A stretch of DNA of 44,102 bases. Origin: Candidatus Babelota bacterium. GTDB lineage: Bacteria; Babelota; Babeliae; Babelales; RVW-14. Below are positions 1-8,352 of this stretch, piece after piece. The stretch's first letter is position 1. Every line of letters begins with the position of its first letter. The translations under genes and the position numbers were made by a program. The stretch lies in contig JABCZU010000013.1 in the NCBI GenBank assembly GCA_013289515.1, positions 1-44,102 of the forward strand. Reading direction: 5' to 3'. The notes under the pieces are model-generated. The model saw only the letters and a program-made list of their open reading frames with translations, had not been told where the DNA came from and did not search any database.

Positions 1-2
1 AG

Positions 3-62
3 GATGAAGAGGATGAAGAGATGGAACGTATGGATGGATATGGGACATGTGAGTACAATTGA
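3..62 (+). CDS. Possible 3' end of an upstream gene (partial)
   Basis: One plus-strand frame is open from the window edge and ends at TGA 60-62. It encodes an acidic tail beginning DEEDEEMERMDG. Twenty codons are too few to identify anything, and an open frame of this length can occur by chance. The acidic, low-complexity composition is what one often sees at a protein C-terminus, hence the mention. It could equally be noncoding. Confidence 0.2.
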   Translation, partial: DEEDEEMERMDGYGTCEYN

Positions 63-268
63 TACAGAACACACGACAGAATACACGTGCGAAGGGCAAG
101 ATAGTTTAGTTAGTGGGGATACCTATACAAATATATGGTGACACGTGTGCATAGAGCACGGAACGCAAGTGCATAGGCGCGTAGACATCACAGAGCGTAT
201 GTATATGCAAACAGATAAACAACACCAACACATGCGAATCATAATGAATAATTATAGCCATAATCATC

Positions 269-379
269 GCATTACTATTATTCTGTCGTGCATTACTATT
301 ATTATAGTCCACTCACAGCGCATTACTATTAATAGCATTACTATTTTTACTATTAATAGGCGCTATCGCATTACTATTA
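269..379. repeat. Dispersed 12-bp repeat GCATTACTATTA, five copies
   Basis: GCATTACTATTA (last base T in one copy) occurs at 269, 290, 320, 335 and 368. Start-to-start distances are 21, 30, 15 and 33 bp, all multiples of three, as if a coding periodicity once applied. Read on the minus strand it gives NSNA-type peptide repeats interrupted by a stop; on the plus strand it gives ITI-type repeats. Spacing is too irregular and units too short for CRISPR. This may be a decayed asparagine-rich repeat gene. Confidence 0.55.
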
Positions 380-510
380 CTATTATTAACCAATTGAACG
401 TACTACAGCCAATACCACGCGCATCAACCAATACTACGCCTATTATTATCGCGCGCATCCATCATCAATTTAACTATTCAACGCGCATCTAACGCTTGAC
501 TACCTTTAGT

Positions 511-549
511 CAGATGCACTCACATTACCTTATTGATTATATGCATCTG
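511..549. repeat. Inverted repeat CAGATGC/GCATCTG
   Basis: CAGATGC at 511-517 and its exact reverse complement GCATCTG at 543-549 flank a 25-bp AT-rich loop immediately before the GC-rich hairpin at 550-584. Together they could fold as the 3' end of a transcript. Confidence 0.35.
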
Positions 550-584
550 AAAAGAGAAAAACCGGCCCCCGGCCGCTCTTTTTA
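550..584 (+). terminator. Rho-independent terminator-like hairpin
   Basis: The stem CGGCC/GGCCG with loop CCC is extended on the outside by AAAAGAG/CTCTTTT and followed by a short T-run. It reads as a plus-strand intrinsic terminator, with A-rich sequence on the other side that could also let it work on the minus strand. No clear gene lies upstream for it to terminate. Confidence 0.5.
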
Positions 585-856
585 GCACAATTTTTACGAT
601 GCTCTTTTATTCAGGCTATCATTGACTGCTTGCAGAAAACTATATACTCTGAGGGCCTGAATAGCGCGTGAGTGTACGCGTTATAACGTTTAACCACACC
701 AATCAATGTTGCGCGACTATAAAACGTTTGCTGGAAGAGGCCATCGGTAATAATGAGGCCGCTGGCAACCAAGCTTAACAACTCGTGCGATATCAGGACT
801 TAGAAAGGTCTTGCATTTCTTCAAAGGTGGCCATTCTTGATATTCTTTAATTATTA

Positions 857-886
857 TTGACTATTTGAAAAGTTATTTGATAGGCT
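857..886 (+). promoter_or_regulatory. Promoter of first ankyrin gene cluster
   Basis: TTGACT (857-862) is followed after 18 bp by TAGGCT (881-886). The block TTGACTATTTG recurs before the ankyrin genes at 7402, 26591 (minus) and 40752, which supports its being a real -35 region. Downstream is a leader with the inverted repeat ATAGCC/GGCTAT (898-923), then the Shine-Dalgarno sequence GGAGGA at 953-958. Confidence 0.5.
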
Positions 887-965
887 AAGCAATAGAATAG
901 CCATGGCATGTAGCTGGGCTATAAAGAAACAAGTACTATTTAACCATTTTTTGGAGGATTTTATC

Positions 966-1928
966 ATGTTAAAGTCAAAAAAACTACTTATAGCAGCGGT
1001 ATGCTGCGCGTTCGCTGGTCATTGCAGCGTAACGTACGGTATGAATGAGAATGGGCTCTTCGCCACATCATCACAACCAACAACGCTTCCTCCTGTACGG
1101 CGACCAAGTGACAAAGACTTTTTTTTCAATGCTCTTCAGGCTGCTAGATCTGGAAGTGAACAGGAAGTACTGGAATTGATAGACGAAGGTGCCAATGTGA
1201 ATGCTAGAGGCGATTATGGCGAGACGGCATTAACGCAGGCTATAGAAAACAATTGCCCAAACATAGTCGATGCACTTCTTGCAAAAGGCGCCGATGTTAA
1301 TGCTAAGAATGATGTAAATGTTAAGCCGGATGCGAAAGATTACAGCAACTTTGGCAGTACAGCATTAATGGTTGCTGTGTGGCATGGTAACATGCCCATT
1401 GTCCAAAAACTTCTTAGCGATAAAAACATCGATCTGAACGTTACAGACAGATTTGGCAATACAGCATTAATGGTTGCTGTAACGCGTGGTTTCTGTAAAA
1501 CACGAGACATAAAAGTTCATGGTGCGAACACACAAGTTCAGGATGCGACTTGTTACATAAACATTGTCAAAGAACTTATGAAGGCCACCATTGCGGCAGA
1601 TAAAGCGGCCAATGCTTCTGGAAGGGGCGGACAGGCCGAAGAGCAAGCCAGTTCTTCATTGCCTTCAAAGGTGAATTCTTTAAATATACAAAACACTATA
1701 AAGTACACAGTACTTCATTATCTTATGGACTGGGCAAACGTTTCTAGTGATTACAAAGAGTTAAACCTTCAGATCAAATCCCTTATTCTTAGGGCGCTGA
1801 AAGCAGGCGCTGATAAAACGATCAAAAATAGGAGTGGCAAAACACCGGCAGATTTGGCAAGAGACTATGGCATTGTAGGGAAAAGCGGTCATAAAAAGCC
1901 GGCACCAACATCGGGGGACCATAGATAG
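966..1928 (+). CDS. Secreted ankyrin-repeat protein 1
   Basis: Encodes a 320-residue exported ankyrin protein. I chose ATG 966 over an upstream in-frame ATG at 903 because GGAGGA lies 8 bp before it and the protein then begins with the signal peptide shared by the family (LKSKKLLIAAVCCAFAGHCS). Ankyrin repeats follow from about residue 45, with hallmarks such as GANVNARGDYGETAL and GADVNA. A Ser/Gln/Gly linker (ASGRGGQAEEQASSS) encoded by the dispersed palindromic element splits the array, and a final repeat (GADKTIKNRSGKTPADLA) closes it. The tail GHKKPAPT also ends the protein at 4836-5789. Ankyrin repeats bind protein partners; the target is unknown and a host target is inference. Confidence 0.88.
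   Translation: MLKSKKLLIAAVCCAFAGHCSVTYGMNENGLFATSSQPTTLPPVRRPSDKDFFFNALQAARSGSEQEVLELIDEGANVNARGDYGETALTQAIENNCPNIVDALLAKGADVNAKNDVNVKPDAKDYSNFGSTALMVAVWHGNMPIVQKLLSDKNIDLNVTDRFGNTALMVAVTRGFCKTRDIKVHGANTQVQDATCYINIVKELMKATIAADKAANASGRGGQAEEQASSSLPSKVNSLNIQNTIKYTVLHYLMDWANVSSDYKELNLQIKSLILRALKAGADKTIKNRSGKTPADLARDYGIVGKSGHKKPAPTSGDHR
1614..1663 (+). repeat. 50-bp exact repeat, copy 1 (palindromic-element fragment)
   Basis: These 50 bp are identical to 2668-2717 in the next gene. They encode the linker ASGRGGQAEEQASSSLP and contain CCGAAGAGCAAGCCAG, which recurs with one change in the deubiquitinase gene at 32260-32275. This is part of the dispersed element family described in the findings. 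Confidence 0.7.
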
Positions 1929-2001
1929 AATAGCCATGGCATGTAGCTAGGCCACCAAGAAAAATCAGTAACGTTTAACCATTTTGGGGAAGGATTTTAT
2001 C

Positions 2002-3120
2002 ATGTCAACGTTAAAGAAACTACTCATAGCAGCGGTATGCTGCGCAGTCGCTGGTCATTGCAGCGTAATGTACGGTATGAATGATGGTGCCAACGACCCA
2101 TGGCGCGGTCTCTTCGCCACATCATCACAACCAACAACGCTTCCTCATACTGAAGAATTGTTCAGGGCTATTGTATTTGGAAATGCGAAAGAAGTGAGCA
2201 GATTAATAGGTATAGGTGCCAATGTGAATGCTACTGTGGGTCGTATAGATCTGATGGATACAGGTAGGATATACCGGTATGATACTGGTATGACAGCATT
2301 AATGTGCGCTGCAGGACAGGGTAATCTTGGCATTGTCAAAGAACTTCTTAAGCAAGGCGCCAATGTGAATGCACAGGACAAGGTTGGCTATACAGCATTA
2401 ATGTATGCTCTAAGCCTTGGTCCACAGGCTGCTATTAGAGCGGTACAGGCTAACTACGGCCAGTTTGACAGAAAATCAAGATTGGAGGCTGAGAATGATT
2501 ACATAAACGTTGCCAGAGCACTTATTCAGGCTACCAAAGCGGTTGACAACGTTACTAATAATGAGCAGGCAAGCTCATCTCTACTACGCTCGTCCAGCTT
2601 CCAGCCTTCATTGCATTACGGCGGGGCAGGCCAGCCTTCGCCTTCAAGTGGCGGAGTTTATCCTGAGGCTTCTGGAAGGGGCGGACAGGCCGAAGAGCAA
2701 GCCAGTTCTTCATTGCCACCAAAGGAGAGTTCTTTAAATATAAAAGATCGTGGTGATAACACAGCACTCCATCATCTTATTGAATGGGCAATAACCTTTG
2801 ATGATTGCCCAGATTTAATGACTCGGATCAACCCTCTTCTTCGTATAATGCTGGACGCCGGTGCTGATCCAACGATTAAAAATTTTCGTGGTTACTCACC
2901 CATAGATTATGCACAAGGCAAAGTACCAGAATGGACTGGCATTTATAATCAACCTGGGCCCCTTAGGAACACAGTACCAGGATGGAAGGACATTTATAAT
3001 CAACTTCCAGCCCTTAAGAACTATGTTGAGAAAAGGAACCAGATGATACAGGGAGATAGTTTGCCAGAAGGCAGTCAGTATATCACCAAGGATCTGGCCG
3101 GCATAGTTAGCGGGTATTGA
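2002..3120 (+). CDS. Secreted ankyrin-repeat protein 2
   Basis: A 372-residue family member. ATG 2002 is preferred to 1984 because GGGGAAGGA precedes it and the signal peptide (TLKKLLIAAVCCAVAGHCS) then starts the protein. Repeats include GANVNATVG, GMTALMCAAGQGNLGIVKELL and GANVNAQDKVGYTALM. A long low-complexity linker rich in Gly, Gln, Pro and Ser (about residues 195-245) is encoded by a copy of the dispersed palindromic element. The C-terminus has the shared module GADPTIKN...YNQLPALKNYVEK and ends YITKDLAGIVSGY, a variant of the family signature YMI.D..IV..Y. It is the second gene of a five-gene tandem; the preceding spacer repeats the leader of gene 1 (GCCATGGCATGTAGCT), pointing to duplication of gene plus leader. 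Confidence 0.88.
   Translation: MSTLKKLLIAAVCCAVAGHCSVMYGMNDGANDPWRGLFATSSQPTTLPHTEELFRAIVFGNAKEVSRLIGIGANVNATVGRIDLMDTGRIYRYDTGMTALMCAAGQGNLGIVKELLKQGANVNAQDKVGYTALMYALSLGPQAAIRAVQANYGQFDRKSRLEAENDYINVARALIQATKAVDNVTNNEQASSSLLRSSSFQPSLHYGGAGQPSPSSGGVYPEASGRGGQAEEQASSSLPPKESSLNIKDRGDNTALHHLIEWAITFDDCPDLMTRINPLLRIMLDAGADPTIKNFRGYSPIDYAQGKVPEWTGIYNQPGPLRNTVPGWKDIYNQLPALKNYVEKRNQMIQGDSLPEGSQYITKDLAGIVSGY
2631..2717 (+). repeat. Dispersed palindromic element inside an ankyrin gene
   Basis: Contains CCAGCCTTCGCC (2631-2642) and GAGTTTATCCTGAG (2654-2667), both also found in the intergenic element at 35206-35317, followed by the 50-bp block shared with 1614-1663. It is in frame and encodes a Gly/Gln/Pro/Ser-rich linker between ankyrin repeats, so it is tolerated as protein sequence. 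Confidence 0.65.
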
Positions 3121-3167
3121 TTAATAATGTACAAGTAGCATTTAACCATTTTTAGGAGGATTTTATC

Positions 3168-3902
3168 ATGTTAACGTCAAAGAAACTACTCATAGCAGCG
3201 GTATGCTGCGCAGTCGCTGGTTATGGCAGTGTAATGTTCGGTATGAACAACAATGGATTTGGATCTAGTTCATCGCTTACTACACGGCCAAGTGATAAAG
3301 AATGGTTCGAGGCTATTCTAACTGGAAATACGAGAGAAGTAATCAGATTGATAGGTGCAGGTGCCAATGTGAACGCTCAGGACGATAAAAGCGGCATGAC
3401 AGCATTAATGTATGCTGCGCAGTATGGCCAGGGCGTTGTCGGAGTTCTTATAACAGCCACCATTGCGGCTGACAAGGCCACTAACGAGGCTCTTAAAGCT
3501 GCCCATATAAGTTCATCATCCAGTTCTTCATTGCCACCAGAAGAGGAGGAGGAAGTGAATTCTTTAAATATACAAGATAAACAAGGTAGTACGGCACTTC
3601 ACTATCTTGTCAACCGTGCTATCCTTGTGCGTACTTTGCCTAGGTATATTACTCCAATCAATTCCCTTCCAATCAATTCCCGTGTTGGCTTGATGCTGAA
3701 TAAGGGTACCGCAAATCCAATGATCCCAAATAATGCGGGCGAAACACCGGTAGGCTTGGCGCAAAAATTCGGCGTTTACGACCAACTCCCTGCCCTTAAG
3801 AACTATGTTAAGAAATGGAACCAGATGGTAAAGGGGGATAGTTTGCCAGGAAACGATCGTTATATGATTCCGGACGTAGTCAACATAGTTAACGAGTATT
3901 GA
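3168..3902 (+). CDS. Secreted ankyrin-repeat protein 3
   Basis: A 244-residue family member with AGGAGG 10 bp before ATG 3168 and the shared signal peptide. It is short: about two good repeats (GANVNAQDDKSGMTALMYAAQYGQ and a diverged one), a Ser/Glu linker, then the C-terminal module ALHYLVN...NPMIPNNAGETPVGLAQ...YDQLPALKNYV ending YMIPDVVNIVNEY. Nucleotides 3711-3875 are about 98% identical to 27724-27888 on the other strand, evidence of recent exchange with the 27697-29016 gene. The first residues of the next ORF overlap the stop here only if a poor upstream start is used; the real next start is 3950. Confidence 0.87.
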   Translation: MLTSKKLLIAAVCCAVAGYGSVMFGMNNNGFGSSSSLTTRPSDKEWFEAILTGNTREVIRLIGAGANVNAQDDKSGMTALMYAAQYGQGVVGVLITATIAADKATNEALKAAHISSSSSSSLPPEEEEEVNSLNIQDKQGSTALHYLVNRAILVRTLPRYITPINSLPINSRVGLMLNKGTANPMIPNNAGETPVGLAQKFGVYDQLPALKNYVKKWNQMVKGDSLPGNDRYMIPDVVNIVNEY

Positions 3903-3949
3903 TTAATAATGTACAAGTAACATTTAACCCATTTATGGAGGATTTTATC

Positions 3950-4813
3950 ATGACAACGTCAGAGAAACTACTCATAGCAGCGGTATGCTGCGCAGTCGCT
4001 GGTCATTGCAGCGTAATGTACGGTATGAATGAGAAGGCGAATGATGATTCCTTTTTTGCAACATCATCACAACCAACGGTGCTTCCTCCTGTGCATAGCA
4101 ACCATAGTATGGATCAACGGCCTAGACCGATTTCACCGTCCAGCAGTTCATCTTCTATTAGGCATAGGCAGCCGAGTAACAAAGAATTGTTTAATGCTGT
4201 TTATTTTGGGACTGCGGATGAAGTACAGAAATTAATACACAATGGTGCCAATGTGAACGTGCAAATGCATGATTTTACAGCATTAATGGCGGCTATACAA
4301 AGGAATGAGATGCCCATTCTCACGGTACTTCTTGAAGCAGGTGCCGATGTGAATCTAAAGGGCAATCACGGTATTACAGCATTGCTATATGCTGCAGCTA
4401 TCCATAGTCAAGATAATAACATGATTCCCATTATCAAGGTACTTATTAAAAAAGGTGCCCATATGAATGCTAAAGAGGATTTTGATAAGACTGTATTAAT
4501 GTTTGCTGCAGAGAATGACCGTACAGCCGACATTGTACGGGCGCTTCTTAATGCAAGCACCGATGTGAAGACGGATGTGAATGTGCAGGACAGGTATGGC
4601 CAGACGGCATTAATGTGTGCTGCAGAGAATAAGAACCTGCCTGTTGCTCAGATACTTCTTGATGCAGGCGCCGATGCGACTGTTAAAAGAAGGTTTGGTG
4701 GGGAGACGGCGGCAGATATTGCTAGACGATGTGGTAGCACTGATATCGCTAATCTTATACGATCTTACAAGCTTACAAGCGGTTATAAAAGTAAAAAAAT
4801 AAGTAACAGTTAA
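3950..4813 (+). CDS. Secreted ankyrin-repeat protein 4
   Basis: A 287-residue family member. ATG 3950 follows GGAGGATTTTATC; the upstream ATG at 3899 overlaps the previous gene and lacks a ribosome-binding site. After the signal peptide come a Pro/Ser-rich spacer with a short serine tract (SPSSSSSS) and about six ankyrin repeats with GANVN, GADVN and TALM hallmarks. The last repeat carries GGETAADIARRCGS. It lacks the YMI.D..IV..Y ending and stops with a basic tail, so it belongs to the same C-terminal subtype as protein 5 (TAADIA). Partner unknown. Confidence 0.88.
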   Translation: MTTSEKLLIAAVCCAVAGHCSVMYGMNEKANDDSFFATSSQPTVLPPVHSNHSMDQRPRPISPSSSSSSIRHRQPSNKELFNAVYFGTADEVQKLIHNGANVNVQMHDFTALMAAIQRNEMPILTVLLEAGADVNLKGNHGITALLYAAAIHSQDNNMIPIIKVLIKKGAHMNAKEDFDKTVLMFAAENDRTADIVRALLNASTDVKTDVNVQDRYGQTALMCAAENKNLPVAQILLDAGADATVKRRFGGETAADIARRCGSTDIANLIRSYKLTSGYKSKKISNS

Positions 4814-4835
4814 CCATTTTATGGAGGATTTTATT

Positions 4836-5789
4836 ATGTCACTATCAAAGAAACTACTTGTAGTAGCAGCGGTAGGCTGCGCAGTCGCTGGTCATTGCAG
4901 TGTAATGTACGGTATGAATGCCCTGAAGCATATGAACGCCCCGACGCAGAAGGACTGGGTATATTATTGTCGTGAAGGAAACGCGGAGGGCATTAATAGA
5001 TGTATAAAGGCCGGTTTCGACGTGAATGCACCCATTCCTCATTACTCACACCTTAATGGTTACACGCCTCTAATGCTTGCCGCGGAGAGCTGTAATGTGC
5101 CTGGTGTTCAAGCACTTCTTGAAAACGGCGCACATGTGAATGGTACGGACGAATATGACCTGACAGCATTAATGATGGCTGCAGGTAGTGTAGCTCCGGA
5201 AGCATCTCATCGTATGGCCACTGTTCAACTCCTTCTTGAGAAAGGTGCCAATGTGAATGCTGCGGACAAGGCTGGCTCTACAGCATTAATGAAAGCTATA
5301 GAAATAAACGACATGGATATAGTTCAAGTATTTCTTGAGAAAGGTGCCGATATTGAGGCTCAACATGAGCCAGCACCAGAAAATGCTGATGAATTAACAA
5401 AAATGACGAATGATGGCCAGACTCCATTTGAAGGCCAAACGGCATTGATGTACGCTGCACAGTTTGGTAACCCGGCCCTAGTTGATACACTTATTGCAAA
5501 AGGCGCCAAGCTGGGTGCCACAGACAGGTATGGCATGACAGCATTAATGTATGCTGCAAAGTTTCCAGACTCCCCTGACGAAACTAAGAAATGTGCCATT
5601 GTCAAAGCGCTTCTTCATGCGGGCGCCGATGCGACTGCTAAAAACGGGTCTGGGGAGACGGCGGCAGATATTGCTGCTCGGTGGGGCCACATAAAAACTT
5701 CTAACGTTATACGATTTTACAAGCGTGGTCATAAAAAGCCGGCACCAACAGAAGATGTTGGATTGGGCACAAGCAGGGTCTTGTCCTAA
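4836..5789 (+). CDS. Secreted ankyrin-repeat protein 5
   Basis: A 317-residue family member. ATG 4836 is preceded by GGAGGATTTTATT; ATG 4821 would sit on the ribosome-binding site itself. Signal peptide, then about seven ankyrin repeats (GYTPLMLAAESCNVPGVQAL, GANVNAADKAGSTALM, GQTALMYAAQFGNPALVDTL and others). It ends in a TAADIAARWGH repeat and the tail GHKKPAPT shared with protein 1. The last four bases overlap the convergent stop of the flippase-like gene at 5786, so the two transcripts run into each other and no terminator is visible between them. Confidence 0.88.
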   Translation: MSLSKKLLVVAAVGCAVAGHCSVMYGMNALKHMNAPTQKDWVYYCREGNAEGINRCIKAGFDVNAPIPHYSHLNGYTPLMLAAESCNVPGVQALLENGAHVNGTDEYDLTALMMAAGSVAPEASHRMATVQLLLEKGANVNAADKAGSTALMKAIEINDMDIVQVFLEKGADIEAQHEPAPENADELTKMTNDGQTPFEGQTALMYAAQFGNPALVDTLIAKGAKLGATDRYGMTALMYAAKFPDSPDETKKCAIVKALLHAGADATAKNGSGETAADIAARWGHIKTSNVIRFYKRGHKKPAPTEDVGLGTSRVLS

Positions 5790-7162
5790 AAAATCCATAA
5801 ATAGTAATTACCAATCATTGCCAAGGCTAGAGCTGCCGCAATGCATGCGATAAGATAGCGTGGCCCTATTGTGAAATGGGGCCGTATCTTCCACCAATAA
5901 TACGCATTACAGGCAATAATACTAAAACTTATGACACGTATTATAATAAGCCCAACCAGCGTTGTAATTGGTGAAATGCTGAGCGGCGATGTTATTAAAA
6001 GATAGAAAAATAAAAGCTCTAATACTTTTGTAAAAAATAGCTTATGAGCCGCTTCTTCAATGATATAGAACTGTTCATAGAGAATGAAAAAGAACTCGGT
6101 GAACGATATGAGCAGGAAGAGCAGTAAAATGGCTATGGTCTCGCCCGGCTGGCTATGGCTTGAGCTGAGACGAATGATATTGTTAAGATTAAGTATCACG
6201 ATAATGATAATTGGCGCCACAACATACATAAATCTACCAAAGAGCATGGAAAATGCCTCTTTTTTGGTATGCTGCGGGCTATCCTTCAAGTTGGCGAGCA
6301 ACGCATTGCCGCTATAACCAATAACTGACTTCACAATTGCCTGTATGGTGTTAGCAAGCATGCTGGCAAAATAGAACATGCCGGCGGCAACAAGGCCGTA
6401 TTTTGTTGCAAATAAGGGGGTCAAAAAGTTGCTGCTAAACATGTTTCTACTGACTCTGAGCATATAATTAAAGAGCTTTGTTGCTATAAGACGCTTGCTA
6501 AGCCCGCTTGGCAGCGATGATGATTCTGTTTGTGGCAGTGATCTATAAAATTTTATTGTTAACCAGATAAAGATGCCTACCGTTGCCGTCGAGTCTATAA
6601 GGTGTATGGCAAAGATATGGTTCAAGCTTAACGGCATCATGCCGGTGCAGTATGGCAGCCAGATAGCCGCCAGATACAGAAAAAAGATGACCAGCTCCGT
6701 TGATACCGCACGCTTTGCCTGAAAGGTGGTATGGAGGAGAAGGCGCAGAAAGGAACGCACCGTCTCCATGATAATAAGCAGCGGAATGATTACCAAATAG
6801 GGCGTCAGTGGGAATTTTGTGGCAGCCACCATCATGGCCGCAATGGCACCGATGATAACCAGTGGTAAATGCGGCACCAGTGAGTAGTTGATGAAAAATT
6901 GGGCAAAGGTTTTACGGCTTTTGGTACAAAGTGATAGAAATGGTGGAATAGAGTTGGTCGCGCCAAAATCGGCTATATAGGTTGTTAAATAAATGAGCGA
7001 AAACACGCTTCCCATTGCCCCAAAGATTGATTCTGACATGCATTCTTTGAGAATAAAGCAGTGCAGTATTTTTAATGTTTCATAGATGATGCTTCCCAGG
7101 AGCGTCCACTGAAAGCTTCTTTTAAATTGACGATGAAGATGGGGGGTAATCGTTGAGTTCAT
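5786..7162 (-). CDS. Polysaccharide flippase-like membrane protein (Wzx/MOP type)
   Basis: A 458-residue polytopic membrane protein with roughly 10-12 hydrophobic segments, a basic N-terminus and a Lys/Arg-poor interior. Size, segment layout and features such as the conserved mid-protein loop (KYGLVAAGMFYFASMLANT) fit the oligosaccharide flippase branch of the MOP superfamily, which moves lipid-linked sugars across the inner membrane for surface polysaccharide. ATG 7162 is preceded on its own strand by GGGGA. It is a lone gene between two ankyrin loci, with no glycosyltransferases beside it, so substrate cannot be inferred. A different multi-pass transporter is possible. Confidence 0.6.
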   Translation of the reverse strand: MNSTITPHLHRQFKRSFQWTLLGSIIYETLKILHCFILKECMSESIFGAMGSVFSLIYLTTYIADFGATNSIPPFLSLCTKSRKTFAQFFINYSLVPHLPLVIIGAIAAMMVAATKFPLTPYLVIIPLLIIMETVRSFLRLLLHTTFQAKRAVSTELVIFFLYLAAIWLPYCTGMMPLSLNHIFAIHLIDSTATVGIFIWLTIKFYRSLPQTESSSLPSGLSKRLIATKLFNYMLRVSRNMFSSNFLTPLFATKYGLVAAGMFYFASMLANTIQAIVKSVIGYSGNALLANLKDSPQHTKKEAFSMLFGRFMYVVAPIIIIVILNLNNIIRLSSSHSQPGETIAILLLFLLISFTEFFFILYEQFYIIEEAAHKLFFTKVLELLFFYLLITSPLSISPITTLVGLIIIRVISFSIIACNAYYWWKIRPHFTIGPRYLIACIAAALALAMIGNYYLWIF

Positions 7163-7297
7163 GGTCCCCGATCCGGGTTAAATGGTTAGGTTGGCAAAGA
7201 TCAGTATATCGTAATTTTGCTTGTTTTCCCTAGTATTTTAAAATGCATACTGTTATTATTGTTATTTTTGCGCTATTTCTAGAGTTTTTAAAATATA

Positions 7298-7325
7298 TTG
7301 ACTATTTGGAAAGGCGCATTAAACT
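7298..7325 (+). promoter_or_regulatory. Ankyrin-family promoter
   Basis: TTGACT (7298-7303), 16 bp, then TAAACT (7320-7325). The -35 lies in the recurring block TTGACTATTTG. The leader that follows contains GGCATGTAGCCAGGCTA, matching the leaders at 904 and 26600-26660. Confidence 0.5.
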
Positions 7326-7401
7326 TAGATTTGTAGTTTGGCATGTAGCCAGGCTAAACAAGAGAAATAAGTACTATCTAACCACTTTTGGAGGATTTAT
7401 C

Positions 7402-8352
7402 ATGTTAACGTCAAAGAAACTACTCATAGCAGCGGTATGCTGCGCAGTCGTTGGTCAATGCAGCGTCATGTACGGTATGAATAACAATGCCGACAATGAC
7501 AACAATCACAGTGCCGACTCAAACTCAAGCTCATCAAACTCTACAGGGCCAAGTTCCATGGTATGGTTTACTGATGTAGATGGGGCGGCATTTTTCGTAT
7601 CACCATTAACACACGCAACAATATACGGTGACAAAGACGCTGTGAAAGCACTTATTAAAGCAAAGAAGGTAGTAGATATAGACGCGACAGACATGATGGG
7701 TAGGACAGCGTTAATGTGGGCGGTAATAAAAGGAAGAAGAGACATTGTCAAAGAGCTTCTTGATGCAGGTGCTAGTATGATGCAACAATCAGCTGACAAC
7801 AGCGGCTATTATGAAGGTGAAGCGAGCCATATGGGCTATACAGTATTAATGTACGCTCTAGAGAACGAAAGTCCTGATATTTTTTTAGATCTTGTCAGAA
7901 AAACAATCGCGGTTGATGCGTTGGCCTATCATGACGATACTCCCACAAGCTCATCATCATCTTCTTCATCTTCTTCTTCAGGTTTGTCTTCGCTAGTACA
8001 AGCACCCGATGCGCCATCCTGTTTCAATCTACAAAATAATGAAAATGACACAGTATTACATGGCCTTGCTAAAATGTGGATCAAGTTTGAAGCAATTGAT
8101 GATAGTAGCACAGATTTGCGCATACCTAAAGCGCAAGCACATGCATTAATTAATACCTTTATTAAGCTCCTACTGGACAATGGTGCACACCCATTGATTG
8201 CCAATAAAAATAATGAAACGGCCTTAGCACTTGGTATGCGGCACAACATTCCAGCCTTTTTGGATTATTGGGACGAAAGAAGAGACATATTAGAGATGTA
8301 CATGATTAAGGACCTTGTTAGGGATGCCGGCGATATAGTTAATCAATATTAA
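7402..8352 (+). CDS. Secreted ankyrin-repeat protein 6
   Basis: A 316-residue family member. The frame is open back to 7243, but ATG 7402 with GGAGGATTTATC and the standard signal peptide is clearly the start. It has an Asn/Asp/Ser-rich spacer, then ankyrin repeats (GRTALMWAVIKGRRDIVKELLDAGA, GYTVLMYALENESPDIF), an 11-serine tract encoded by TCA/TCT codons (7947-7981), and a C-terminal module (LLLDNGAHPLIANKNNETALAL) ending YMIKDLVRDAGDIVNQY, an extended version of the family signature. It stands alone on the plus strand with its own promoter at 7298. Confidence 0.87.
   Translation: MLTSKKLLIAAVCCAVVGQCSVMYGMNNNADNDNNHSADSNSSSSNSTGPSSMVWFTDVDGAAFFVSPLTHATIYGDKDAVKALIKAKKVVDIDATDMMGRTALMWAVIKGRRDIVKELLDAGASMMQQSADNSGYYEGEASHMGYTVLMYALENESPDIFLDLVRKTIAVDALAYHDDTPTSSSSSSSSSSSGLSSLVQAPDAPSCFNLQNNENDTVLHGLAKMWIKFEAIDDSSTDLRIPKAQAHALINTFIKLLLDNGAHPLIANKNNETALALGMRHNIPAFLDYWDERRDILEMYMIKDLVRDAGDIVNQY
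7947..7981 (+). repeat. Trinucleotide serine tract
   Basis: A run of TCA/TCT/TCC codons encoding consecutive serines in ankyrin protein 6. Similar tracts occur in five or more ankyrin genes of the window. Slippage would change length by whole codons and leave the frame intact. Confidence 0.6.

Larger units (their letters stand above)
1..965. other. Long region without a convincing gene
   Basis: Almost 1 kb with no open reading frame I trust. It holds a 20-codon acidic open stretch at the very edge, a patch of 12-bp AT-rich repeats (269-379), a terminator-like hairpin (550-584), and the promoter and leader of the first ankyrin gene (857-965). The stretch 600-850 shows no coding signal. It contains the string AACGTTTAACCAC (687-699), which resembles the leader found before ankyrin genes, so part of it may be a decayed ankyrin-gene upstream region. 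Confidence 0.6.

Noticed and set aside
269-379. CRISPR array
   Set aside because: Units of 12 bp, spacing irregular (15-33 bp), no cas genes; no CRISPR seen anywhere in the window.
145-492. 115-codon open frame with GTG start
   Set aside because: No ribosome-binding site, composition follows the AT-rich repeats, ITI-type low complexity with no domain; also overlapped by an equally poor frame on the other strand.
966-1060. Ankyrin family signal peptides as lipoprotein signals because of the Cys residues
   Set aside because: The Cys residues are preceded by Val, Cys or His, not by the small residue at -1 that a lipobox needs; signal peptidase I cleavage after MYG or similar is more likely.
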